From Bin5 sp022827195 (lineage in GTDB: Bacteria > Chloroflexota > Anaerolineae > Caldilineales > Caldilineaceae), in assembly GCA_965208275.1 (NCBI GenBank), contig OZ242331.1, forward strand, positions 4,030,001 to 4,094,000: a stretch of 64,000 nt of DNA, read 5' to 3'. Each line of letters opens with the position of its first letter. Within the stretch, counting starts at the first letter, position 1. The notes below the pieces were generated by a model. That model had not been told where the DNA came from and made no database searches. It was given only the letters and a program-made list of their open reading frames with translations. The translations under genes and the position numbers were made by a program. Positions 1 through 7,668 of the stretch are shown piece after piece.

Positions 1-367
1 ACATACCGAAGTAGGAGCCCCAGAACTGATCCTCCGGCGGCATCACGACCATGCCGCCTTCGGACATGGCTGCGAAGTATCGGTCGACCTCCTCCTTTGT
101 CTGCGGATGGCAGGAAACCGAGAAGTTGTTGCCCTCCTGAAAAGGCGGGCCTTGGCTGGTGGAGGTGTCGCTGCCCATGAGCACGCTTTCGCCGACCGGC
201 AGACTCACGTGCATGATGCGGTCCTTCTCCTCGTCGGCAACCGGCATGTCCTCCGGTCCTTCGGAGAAGGCGGCGATGGTCAGAAATTCGCCGCCGAAGA
301 CCGAGCGGTAGAACTCAAACGCCTCGCGGCAGTTGCCGTCAAAGTTGAGGTAGATGCTGAGATTCAC
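1..367 (-). CDS. VOC-fold protein, PhnB-like (3' end outside window)
   Basis: The N-terminal 122 residues of a small glyoxalase-fold protein are present; the C-terminus lies beyond base 1. It begins VNLSIYLNFDGNCREAF and continues with FYRSVFGGEF, the usual opening of PhnB-type VOC proteins (aquatic or one-carbon enzymes of unproven substrate). The GTG start at 367 follows an AAAGGAG ribosome-binding site at 8-nt spacing. It is the last gene of a minus-strand run of three VOC genes, 46 nt after the preceding one, so probably one operon. PhnB-like members often lack the full set of metal ligands, so enzymatic activity is uncertain; the fold assignment is firm, the substrate unknown. Confidence 0.85.
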   Translation of the reverse strand, partial: MNLSIYLNFDGNCREAFEFYRSVFGGEFLTIAAFSEGPEDMPVADEEKDRIMHVSLPVGESVLMGSDTSTSQGPPFQEGNNFSVSCHPQTKEEVDRYFAAMSEGGMVVMPPEDQFWGSYFGM

Positions 368-413
368 TGGACTGCTCCTTTCGGTACCGGTATCCTTAGT
401 TTGTTCCTATCGT

Positions 414-872
414 TCAGCTTTTGGCCGCGGCGCGCAGCTGACCGATCTCGATCTTGGTCATGGAGAGCAGGGCCTCCATCACCGGCTGCGGCGCTTCTGC
501 CATTAACTGCGCCAGCTCGGACGGGACGACCTGCCACGAGACACCGAAGCGGTCCCGCAGCCAGCCGCACATCTGGGTCTCGCCGCCCTCCGCCAGCTCT
601 TTCCAGAAATAGTCGATCTCCTCCTGCGAATCGCACGAAATCTCGAACGAAATCGCGGGCGTGATCTCGAACATCGGCCCGCCGTCGAGCGCGGTGAAAC
701 GCAGGCCCTCCAACTCGAAGCCGACGATGGCGTTGCCCTCGGCCGGCCCGCTGGAAATCACTTCGACAGCGAGGATGCGGCCCTCCTTGAAAACGGAGAC
801 GTAGAAACTGGCCGCGGCTTCGGCCTGGCCGTCGAACCAGAGACACGGGCTGATCTTGCTCATCCGCGCCAT
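414..872 (-). CDS. VOC-fold protein (3-demethylubiquinone methyltransferase-like domain)
   Basis: A 152-residue single-domain protein with the opening SKISPCLWFDGQAEAAA and FYVSVF, then GGPMFEITPAISF and CGWLRDRFGVSWQVVP. This is the signature of the 3-dmu-9_3-mt branch of the VOC superfamily. Despite the domain name, such proteins are not usually ubiquinone methyltransferases; they are cytoplasmic and of unknown substrate. It starts 6 nt after the stop of the preceding VOC gene, consistent with translational coupling. An alternative ATG lies three codons downstream. Family call is strong; function not assigned. Confidence 0.85.
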   Translation of the reverse strand: MARMSKISPCLWFDGQAEAAASFYVSVFKEGRILAVEVISSGPAEGNAIVGFELEGLRFTALDGGPMFEITPAISFEISCDSQEEIDYFWKELAEGGETQMCGWLRDRFGVSWQVVPSELAQLMAEAPQPVMEALLSMTKIEIGQLRAAAKS

Positions 873-878
873 TGCCGT

Positions 879-1313
879 CTAATTCCCCTTACCGTTCATC
901 GTCTGCTCCATGCGGCTGGGGTCAACCGCGAAGATCTCCCAGACGTGGCCGTCAGGGTCCTGGAAGGCGCGGCCGTACATCCAGCCGGCGTCGGTGGCGT
1001 CGCGGCACTCGCTGCCGCCGGCCGCAACCGCGTTCTCGAGCGTGCAGTCGACCTCGTCGCGGCCGTCGACCGAAAGGGCGACCACCACCTCCGCGCTCTT
1101 GTCGCTGTTCACAATCCTTTTGCCGGGGATGAATCGCTTGAAATACTCCTTGACCAGGAGCATGACGAACATTTTCTCGCCGATGATCATGCAGGCGCCG
1201 TGGTCGCCCGCAAACTTGTCGTCGAAGGCAAAGCCGAGCTCGGAGAAGAAGTCGACCGACCTGGAAAGATCGCTAACGGGAAGATTCACGAATATACATT
1301 TGGCCGTTTGCAT
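879..1313 (-). CDS. VOC/glyoxalase family protein
   Basis: This 144-residue protein has the canonical glyoxalase beginning (KCIFVNLPVSDLSRSVDFF) and the closing FQDPDGHVWEIF, where the last glutamate is a typical metal ligand position. It belongs to the lactoylglutathione-lyase-like VOC group, but the substrate cannot be told from sequence. The ATG at 1313 is chosen because an AAAGGA element sits upstream; an in-frame TTG seven codons earlier would overlap that element. It is the first gene of a three-gene VOC operon reading toward the left edge of the window. Confidence 0.85.
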   Translation of the reverse strand: MQTAKCIFVNLPVSDLSRSVDFFSELGFAFDDKFAGDHGACMIIGEKMFVMLLVKEYFKRFIPGKRIVNSDKSAEVVVALSVDGRDEVDCTLENAVAAGGSECRDATDAGWMYGRAFQDPDGHVWEIFAVDPSRMEQTMNGKGN

Positions 1314-1513
1314 CGCGGCGGTTTTTCCTTTCAATATGGCTACAGACCATCAGGCACAGAGCACCGATCTTACATCACCTCGCCTGAAGGGGCGAAAAGT
1401 CGGATGGCGTGAATGAAAAGGAAATGTTCTTTGCTGGTAGACGGGCGATAGAGCGGACAGATTTGACAGCCGGGTTGGATCTTTATATCGTGAATGCGGG
1501 GGCTGTGGAGGCT

Positions 1514-1996
1514 ATGGGAACCAAAGAATCGGACAACGCTACCAACGCGACTGAGACGGCCGGCGGCGCGCAGGCCAGCGCCAAGCCGAAACTGATGAGC
1601 GGGGGCAACCCGCAGATCGCCAAAGCCGACGGCGACGCGCCCGTCCAGGCCTACATCGCGGCTATGCCCGGCTGGAAGAGCGACATCGGGCGCCGGCTCG
1701 ACGACCTCATCGAGCGCACCGTGCCCGGCGTGAGCAAGTGCGTGCGCTGGAACTCGCCTTTCTACGGCATCGAAGGCCAGGGCTGGTTCATGAGCTATCG
1801 CGTCTATACCCGCTACGTCAAGGTCACCTTTTTCAAAGGCACGTCGCTGCAACCCGTTCCGCCCGGCGGCAAGGACGAGAACATGCGCTGGATCGACGTC
1901 TACGAGGACGCGCTCGACGAGGAAAAGATGGAGGTATGGGTGCGGCAGGCGGCCGCGCTGCCGGGCTGGGTACTGACCTGGTCGAACACGAACTGA
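1514..1996 (+). CDS. DUF1801 (YdhG-like) family protein, copy 1
   Basis: A 160-residue protein whose core (ADGDAPVQAYIAAMPGW, then VRWNSPFYG and YVKVTFFKG) matches the DUF1801/YdhG fold related to frataxin-like CyaY. Members are small cytoplasmic proteins of unknown role. The ATG at 1514, preceded by GTGGAGG, is preferred over the in-frame ATG at 1409 because alignment with the neighbouring paralogue begins here and the extra 35 residues have no counterpart. It ends 55 nt before copy 2. The two share a near-identical DNA block encoding SGGNPQIAKADGDAPVQAY, so they arose by tandem duplication. Confidence 0.8.
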   Translation: MGTKESDNATNATETAGGAQASAKPKLMSGGNPQIAKADGDAPVQAYIAAMPGWKSDIGRRLDDLIERTVPGVSKCVRWNSPFYGIEGQGWFMSYRVYTRYVKVTFFKGTSLQPVPPGGKDENMRWIDVYEDALDEEKMEVWVRQAAALPGWVLTWSNTN

Positions 1997-2051
1997 GATG
2001 GGCACGCGACGAGCAGTTCAGGCGCGCGGCGCGCGCAGAGGAGCGAAGGCA

Positions 2052-2537
2052 ATGGCAGCCGAAAAGTCCAGGAAATCATCCAACGCGGCAAGAAAGGAAG
2101 GCGCCGCGATAGCCGATGGCAAGCCGAAGCTGCTGAGCGGGGGCAACCCGCAGATCGCCAAAGCCGACGGCGACGCGCCGGTCCAAGCCTACATCGCGGC
2201 CATGCCCGGCTGGAAAAGCGACGTCGGACGCCGGCTCGACGCGCTGATCGTGCGCGCCGTGCCCGGGGTGCGCAAGTCGGTGCGCTGGAACTCACCCTTC
2301 TACGGCGTCGTCGGCCAGGGCTGGTTCGCCAGCTATCACGTCTTCACCCGCTACATCAAGGTGACCTTCCTCAACGGTGCCCAGCTGGACCCCGAACCGC
2401 CCGGCGCCGGCAAGGACCCGGACGCGCGCTGGGTCGACATCTACGAGGGCGAGTTCGACGAAGCGCAGATGGAGGAGTGGATGCGGCAGTCGGCCGCCCT
2501 GCCCGGCTGGGACGGGTTCCAGCACGTCGAGGACTGA
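2052..2537 (+). CDS. DUF1801 (YdhG-like) family protein, copy 2
   Basis: A 161-residue paralogue of the gene just upstream, aligned along its length: a lysine- and serine-rich N-terminus, the shared block SGGNPQIAKADGDAPVQAY, then VRWNSPFYGVVGQGWF and the closing AALPGWDGF. The ATG at 2052 has a GAGGAG element about 9 nt upstream and matches the start of copy 1; an earlier in-frame ATG at 1998 would add an arginine-rich tail without support. Same strand and close spacing suggest co-transcription with both neighbouring DUF1801 genes. No function can be assigned beyond the family. Confidence 0.8.
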   Translation: MAAEKSRKSSNAARKEGAAIADGKPKLLSGGNPQIAKADGDAPVQAYIAAMPGWKSDVGRRLDALIVRAVPGVRKSVRWNSPFYGVVGQGWFASYHVFTRYIKVTFLNGAQLDPEPPGAGKDPDARWVDIYEGEFDEAQMEEWMRQSAALPGWDGFQHVED

Positions 2538-2575
2538 AATGCCGGCGGAAAACAGACAACAGAAAAGAGGGAACA

Positions 2576-3055
2576 ATGCAGAGCGAAGCCAAAACGGTCG
2601 AGGAATATCTGTCTGAGCTGGACGAGGGCAGGCGCGAGGCGATCGCCGCCGTACGGGCGGTGATCCTGGAAAACCTGCCCGCCGGCTACGAGGAAACAAT
2701 GCAGCACGGGATGATCGCCTATATCGTGCCGTCGAGCGTCGTGGCCGAAACCTACAACGGCCAGCCGCTGGTGTACATCGCGTTGGCTTCGCAGAAACGT
2801 CATATGTCGCTCTACCTGACCGGTGTGTACGGCGATGAAGCCACCGCAGAATGGTTCCGCGAGCGTTACCTGGCGACCGGCAAAAGGATGGATATGGGCA
2901 AGTCGTGCGTGCGCTTCACAAAGCTGGAAAACCTGCCGCTCGACCTCGTGAGCGAGGTCGTTGCGATGACGCCGATGGCCGACTTCATCGGTCACGCCGG
3001 CGTACACGAGGGCTCGCGAACACGGCGGCGGCGGGCGCGCGCCAAGGGGGGATGA
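2576..3055 (+). CDS. DUF1801 family protein, divergent third member
   Basis: A 159-residue protein beginning MQSEAKTVEEYLSELDEG, with YEETMQHGMIAYIVP and the closing region CVRFTKLENLPLDLVSEVV, features of a second DUF1801 subgroup. It is more distant from copies 1 and 2 than they are from each other. The ATG at 2576 lies behind AGAGGGAACA, and the 99 bases of open frame upstream overlap the end of copy 2, so the internal start is preferred. The C-terminus ends in an arginine-rich tail. Third gene of a likely three-gene unit; role unknown. Confidence 0.8.
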   Translation: MQSEAKTVEEYLSELDEGRREAIAAVRAVILENLPAGYEETMQHGMIAYIVPSSVVAETYNGQPLVYIALASQKRHMSLYLTGVYGDEATAEWFRERYLATGKRMDMGKSCVRFTKLENLPLDLVSEVVAMTPMADFIGHAGVHEGSRTRRRRARAKGG

Positions 3056-3144
3056 GAACGACCCCCCGGTCCGAGCAGCCAGTCGCGGCAGCAGCTGAAG
3101 AAGCCAGACGGTAAAGGGCGAATCGATACCCGCCATCGCCATAT

Positions 3145-3173
3145 TTGACCGCGGCCTGCCCTGTTGCTATACT
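3145..3173 (+). promoter_or_regulatory. Sigma-70-type promoter for the tRNA-Ala pair
   Basis: TTGACC at 3145-3150 and TATACT at 3168-3173 are separated by exactly 17 nt. Transcription would begin near 3180, about 50 nt before the first tRNA-Ala, and both tRNAs can be made from one transcript. Confidence 0.75.
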
Positions 3174-3231
3174 GGACTCTCACATGCGCGGGCCGGCGGT
3201 GTCCAATCGCCTGCCGCAGGTCGGCGAAAAC

Positions 3232-3304
<73 letters not shown>

Positions 3305-3371
3305 CAGGCCGGCGGCGGCCAGACATGTTGGCGGCAGGAGGGCGCGCCGGCCGGCAGACAAAAGAATATTT

Positions 3372-3444
<73 letters not shown>

Positions 3445-3516
3445 CTTTCCTCGCTTCATTTCAGACGAACAACTGATTAGAATGCCAGTGGTTTTTCCAC
3501 CAGGAGAAACCGTACA

Positions 3517-3990
3517 TTGCGAGCGTTAGCGCACCGTATCGTTCACGCGCGGAACTTCGAGTACCTCCTCGTCGCGCTCATCATCGGCAAGGCTGTCCTG
3601 CTGGGCATCATCCTCTATGTCTATGCCTATGTCGGGTACGCTGGTTTCAGCGAGTACGACCCGGTACATTGGGGAGATTTGGGCGTTTCCGTCCTGTCGC
3701 TGTTTCAGGTCGTGACGATGGATGACTGGGGCAACATCTTGCAGACCGCCATCGAACAGGAACCGATGGCCTGGATCTATTTCGTCAGCTTTGTGATTAT
3801 CAGCGCCTTTATCGTAGCCAATCTCTTCATCGCCGTCGTGATAAGCAACCTGGAGGAAGTGATACGGGAACGCCGGCAACCCCAACCGGCGGAGGCGCCC
3901 GCATCCAGGGTAGAAACCCTGCGCGAACTGCGCGCAGCCCGGCCAACGCTCGACCGCCTCGAAGAACGCTTGCAGCAGCTCCCCGAATAG
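3517..3990 (+). CDS. Shortened voltage-gated-channel-like pore protein (S2-S4 missing)
   Basis: A 157-residue membrane protein resembling bacterial voltage-gated sodium channels (BacNav, about 270 residues). The N-terminus (HARNFEYLLVALIIGKAVLLG) looks like S1, but it runs straight into a sequence typical of late S5 (ILYVYAYVGYAGF). The turret, pore helix and selectivity filter (LSLFQVVTMDDWGNI), S6 (about residues 85-112) and a cytoplasmic helix (112-157) follow. S2, S3, the arginine-bearing S4 and early S5 are absent. The result would be a two-helix, KcsA-like channel subunit without voltage sensor. The TTG start at 3517 follows AGGAG at about 10 nt. Whether the short form works or is decayed cannot be told; an assembly error is also possible. 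Confidence 0.75.
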   Translation: MRALAHRIVHARNFEYLLVALIIGKAVLLGIILYVYAYVGYAGFSEYDPVHWGDLGVSVLSLFQVVTMDDWGNILQTAIEQEPMAWIYFVSFVIISAFIVANLFIAVVISNLEEVIRERRQPQPAEAPASRVETLRELRAARPTLDRLEERLQQLPE

Positions 3991-4122
3991 CCGCGGGGTG
4001 CGCACGCCCACACGGCACGTTCAGTCGCGTCGCCAAAAGCAGCTTCGGCAGCCCCTGAGTGGGACTGTCTCTATTGGCACTGCCTGCAGATGCCGCTAAG
4101 TCCCGCTGAGCAAACCGCACGA

Positions 4123-4152
4123 TTGTCATCGGGCGCAACAAATGGCTATAAT
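4123..4152 (+). promoter_or_regulatory. Sigma-70-type promoter upstream of the LivK-like pair
   Basis: TTGTCA at 4123-4128 and a consensus TATAAT at 4147-4152 with 18-nt spacing. It would give a leader of about 130 nt before the ATG at 4291. Confidence 0.55.
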
Positions 4153-4290
4153 GAACCTGTACGGCCCTGCGGTGGTTTCCCTGGCGTTTGCGGTAACCTC
4201 CTCCGAAAACAGTCCTTGCCCTCCCATTCAGCTTCTTCGATCTCGACATTGGATACCATGGCAACAGCCAGACCCAAGGAGCAATCAGCC

Positions 4291-5556
4291 ATGAAAACGA
4301 GACAACGCTTCCGTCGCCCCCTGACCCTGTGGACCCTTCTGTTTTCGCTGCTCGTCCTGCCCGCCGCCTGTGTGCCGGTCGATTTCGAGACACCCGCCCT
4401 CGGTACCGTCGTCGTCGGATCTGGCGAGGACATCCACATCCGCTCGCTCGGCGCGCTCACCCGCGTCGGCGACCTCGGCGTGCCCAGCCAGCGCGGCGTC
4501 GCCCTGGCCATCGCCGACTACGGCCCGATCAAGGGGCACAACGTCACCATGGGCGCCGGAATCGACTCGCTCTGCTCCGCCCATGGCGGCGCGGCCGCGG
4601 CCGAAACTGTTACCGGCGACGCCCGCGTCGTCGGCGTCATCGGCACCTCCTGCTCCGTCGCCGCCGCGGCCGCTTCACCCATCCTCAGCCAGGCCGGCCT
4701 GGTGATGGTCGCACCCTCCACCACCTCGCCCTCGCTGACCTCCGACCTGCGCGGCAGCGCCGGCTCCAACCACTACGCCGGCTACCACCGCACCGCCAGC
4801 AACGACCTCTACCAGGCCCAGGCCGTCGCCGATTTCGTCTACAACGAGCTCGAGCTGCGCAACATGGCCGCCATCCATGACGGCGACCCCTACACGCTCG
4901 GTCTCGTAACCGCCTTCACCGCCGCATTTGAAGAGCTGGGCGGCTCGGTCGCCGTCGCCGCCATCAACAAGGGCGACACCGACATGCTCCCCGTCCTGAC
5001 ACAGCTCGCCCAAGGCAACCCTGACGGACTCTTCATCCCGATCTTCCCCGAAGAGGCTGAGCACATCCTCCAGCAGAGTCAACAGGTCGACGCGCTGGCC
5101 GGGCTGGCGCGCATCGGCGGCGGCGGCCTTCTGGTCTCCGGTTTTCTCGCCATCCCCGAGTCCGAAGGCATCTACTTCGCCGGCCCGGAGCTGGACTTCG
5201 GCGGCAACGTCAACGAGGCGACCGGCCGCAGCGGCGAGGAACTGGTCGCCGCCTACCATGAGCAGTACAACGAGGGCCCCACCTCCGCCTATCTGGCCCA
5301 CGCCTACGACGCAACAACCCTCCTCCTCCGCGCCATCGAGGAGGTCGCGGTCGTGCAGGGCGATACCCTCTACATCGACCGCGCCAAGCTGCGCGCGGCC
5401 GTGACCGGCACCAGCGGCTTCAGCGGCATCATCGGTACGCTCTCGTGCGACGAGTTCGGCGACTGCGGCACCGGCCGCGTCCAGATCACCCACCATACCG
5501 ATTCGAGCATGCCCGACGTTGAGGGCCTGCCCGTCGTCTACCGCTACGCGCCCTGA
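4291..5556 (+). CDS. LivK-type substrate-binding lipoprotein, copy 1
   Basis: A 421-residue ABC-type binding protein of the leucine/isoleucine/valine-binding family (type I periplasmic fold). A lysine/arginine-rich start (MKTRQRFRR), hydrophobic core and LPAAC form a lipoprotein-type signal. The mature part has HIRSLGALTRVGDLG, a GVIGTSCSVAAAAASPI segment and YLAHAYDATTLLLRAIEEV, all usual for LivK-like proteins. The ATG at 4291 sits behind AAGGAG at 11 nt; 67 upstream codons of open frame lack a ribosome-binding site. No permease or ATPase gene is adjacent, so this is an orphan receptor, possibly for small metabolites rather than amino acids. It is followed 45 nt later by a paralogue. Confidence 0.85.
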   Translation: MKTRQRFRRPLTLWTLLFSLLVLPAACVPVDFETPALGTVVVGSGEDIHIRSLGALTRVGDLGVPSQRGVALAIADYGPIKGHNVTMGAGIDSLCSAHGGAAAAETVTGDARVVGVIGTSCSVAAAAASPILSQAGLVMVAPSTTSPSLTSDLRGSAGSNHYAGYHRTASNDLYQAQAVADFVYNELELRNMAAIHDGDPYTLGLVTAFTAAFEELGGSVAVAAINKGDTDMLPVLTQLAQGNPDGLFIPIFPEEAEHILQQSQQVDALAGLARIGGGGLLVSGFLAIPESEGIYFAGPELDFGGNVNEATGRSGEELVAAYHEQYNEGPTSAYLAHAYDATTLLLRAIEEVAVVQGDTLYIDRAKLRAAVTGTSGFSGIIGTLSCDEFGDCGTGRVQITHHTDSSMPDVEGLPVVYRYAP

Positions 5557-5601
5557 GCGCCTTAGTGAATCGTCATCCAGCAAAACCAGGGAACATCTAT
5601 C

Positions 5602-6930
5602 ATGCCTGAAATACGCCGTCCCCGCCTTCCGCTGTTTTGTCTCAGCTTGCTGCTCCCGCTTCTTCTGTCCTCCGCGTGTGTGCCGCCGGCCGCGTCCGAC
5701 GCCGGCGCCGTCCAAACTTTCGACCTCGAACAATACGTGGTCGGTCCGCTCGGAACGGTCGTCGTCGGCCCCGGCGAGGATATCCACATCCGCTCTGTGG
5801 CCGTGCTGACGAGCATTGGGGACCTTGGCTCCTCGATGCAGCGTGCGGTTGCGATGGCGGTCGCCGACTACGGCCCCATCAAAGGGCACAACGTCAATTT
5901 GGGCGCCGGTCTGGACTCGCTGTGCACGCCCGAAGGCGGCGCGGCAGCCGCAGACACCGTTACCGGCGACCGGCGCGTGGTCGGCGTGATCGGTACCTCG
6001 TGCTCAGCCGCGGCGGTGGCCGCCTCGCCGATCATCAGCGAAGCCGGGCTCGTAATGGTCTCGCCCTCCAATACCGCCCCTTCGCTGACCTCCGACCTGC
6101 GCGGCAATGCCGGCTCCAACCACCATCCCGGCTACTTCCGCACCTCGAACAATGACCTCTACGAGGCGGAGGCGGTCGCCGAATTCGCCTACGACGACCT
6201 CGGCCTGCGCAGCATGGCCGTCATCCACGACGGCGATCCCTATACCTCCGGCCTCGCCGGCGCCTTCGCGGCCGCCTTTGAAGAACACGGCGGCAGCGCG
6301 GCCGTGGCGACGGTCAACAAAGGTGACACCGAAATGGTCCCCGTCCTGACCGAGCTCGCCGCCAGCGGCCCTGACGGCCTCTTCCTGCCGCTGTTTCCGG
6401 CCGAAGGCGCGCACGTGATCCAACAGGTCGGCCAGGTCGCCGGCCTTGACAAGGCGACCGTGATCGGCGGCGCCGCGCTGCTGGACTTCTCCGTGCTGAA
6501 CCTGCCGGAGTCGGAAGGGATCTACCTCTCCGCGCCGGAGCTGCATTTCGAACACAACGTCAACGAGGCGACCGGCTTGAGCGGACATGACCTCCACGCG
6601 GCCTATGAAGAGATATACAACGAGTCGCCCACGTCGGTCTACCTGGCGCACGCCTACGACGCCGCAACCATCCTCCTGCACGCCATCGAAGAGGTCGCGG
6701 TTGTCAGCGGCGATTCCCTCTACATCGACCGGGCGCGGCTGCGCGCCGCGTTGACCGCTACGCACGACTTCGCGGGCATGATCGGCGCGCTCACGTGCGA
6801 CCGGTTCGGCGACTGCGGCACCGGCCACCTTCGCATCGTGCATCATACCGATGCCGCGATTACCGACCTTGAAAGCCTGCCCATCGTCTACTTCCACCTG
6901 CACGACGAGCAAGATGAATCGGGGCATTAA
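5602..6930 (+). CDS. LivK-type substrate-binding lipoprotein, copy 2
   Basis: A 442-residue paralogue of the preceding gene, alignable from the signal peptide (LLSSAC lipobox) to the C-terminus. The shared blocks include GEDIHIRSVAVLT, VADYGPIKGHNV, DPYTSGLAGAFAAAFEEHGG and YLAHAYDA. It has a somewhat longer linker after the lipid-anchored cysteine. ATG at 5602 follows CCAGGGA. The two genes are surely a tandem duplication and are probably co-transcribed. Differences cluster in the ligand-facing middle (VIGGAALLDFSV versus GGGGLLVSGFL), suggesting different ligands; as with copy 1, no transporter partners are present. Confidence 0.85.
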   Translation: MPEIRRPRLPLFCLSLLLPLLLSSACVPPAASDAGAVQTFDLEQYVVGPLGTVVVGPGEDIHIRSVAVLTSIGDLGSSMQRAVAMAVADYGPIKGHNVNLGAGLDSLCTPEGGAAAADTVTGDRRVVGVIGTSCSAAAVAASPIISEAGLVMVSPSNTAPSLTSDLRGNAGSNHHPGYFRTSNNDLYEAEAVAEFAYDDLGLRSMAVIHDGDPYTSGLAGAFAAAFEEHGGSAAVATVNKGDTEMVPVLTELAASGPDGLFLPLFPAEGAHVIQQVGQVAGLDKATVIGGAALLDFSVLNLPESEGIYLSAPELHFEHNVNEATGLSGHDLHAAYEEIYNESPTSVYLAHAYDAATILLHAIEEVAVVSGDSLYIDRARLRAALTATHDFAGMIGALTCDRFGDCGTGHLRIVHHTDAAITDLESLPIVYFHLHDEQDESGH

Positions 6931-7046
6931 GTGGACGGGCATTGATCGCCCGGCAAACCGATCACCTGTCCGGCGGCCGGCAAGGCGCTGACCCGTCAGC
7001 CGCCGGACAGACCTCGCCTTCACTATCTCTCCCAACCCGGACCGCA

Positions 7047-7556
7047 ATGAAAAGAGTTACCCTCTACACGGACGGCGCCTGCTTTGGAAACCCCGGCCCC
7101 GGTGGCTACGGGGCCGTGCTGCTCTACAACAACAGCCGCAGAGAGCTTTCCGGCGGTTACCGCAGGACCACCAACAACCGCATGGAGCTGATGGCCGTGA
7201 TCAAAGGGCTGGAGGCTCTGAAAGAACGATGCAGCGTCGCACTCTACAGCGACTCCAAATACGTCCTCGACGCGCTGTCCAAGGGCTGGGCGCGCAGATG
7301 GCGGGCGAACGGCTGGCGGCTCAGGAAGAGAGGCAAACCGGCGGTCAGCCCCGACCTATGGGGCCGGCTCCTCGACCTCTGCGACGGCCACGAAATGAGC
7401 TACAACTGGGTGAAAGGGCACGCCGGCAACGTGGAAAACGAACGCTGCGACCGGCTCTCGAACGCAGCCATGGCCCGGCCCGGCCTGCCCGCCGACGAGG
7501 CCTACGAACGCGCCGAACGGGGACCCGCCCCGTCGCTCTTCGACCCGGCGCCATGA
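7047..7556 (+). CDS. rnhA: Ribonuclease HI
   Basis: A 169-residue RNase HI that cleaves the RNA strand of RNA-DNA hybrids (R-loops, primers). The four catalytic acids are visible: D in YTDGACFGNPGPGG, E in NNRMELMA, D in YSDSKYV and D in CDRLSNAA, plus the conserved histidine in VKGHAGN. Length fits the family with a short proline-rich tail. The ATG at 7047 starts the core directly; 35 in-frame codons upstream are not RNase H-like. No strong ribosome-binding site is visible, so the start rests on homology. Confidence 0.95.
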   Translation: MKRVTLYTDGACFGNPGPGGYGAVLLYNNSRRELSGGYRRTTNNRMELMAVIKGLEALKERCSVALYSDSKYVLDALSKGWARRWRANGWRLRKRGKPAVSPDLWGRLLDLCDGHEMSYNWVKGHAGNVENERCDRLSNAAMARPGLPADEAYERAERGPAPSLFDPAP

Positions 7557-7668
7557 TCAGCGCCGCCCAGACCGAGTAGAGCGCCCGCAAGGCAGCCGCG
7601 GCGGCGCCCCAACGGACCGACCACAACCGTAAAACAGCACGCGTTGAATACGGAGACGCTTCAGCGCC

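Noticed and set aside
4675..5889. Long minus-strand frame across the LivK-like genes
   Set aside because: Antisense shadow caused by high GC; no ribosome-binding site or domain. The same holds for the similar frame at 6004-7047.
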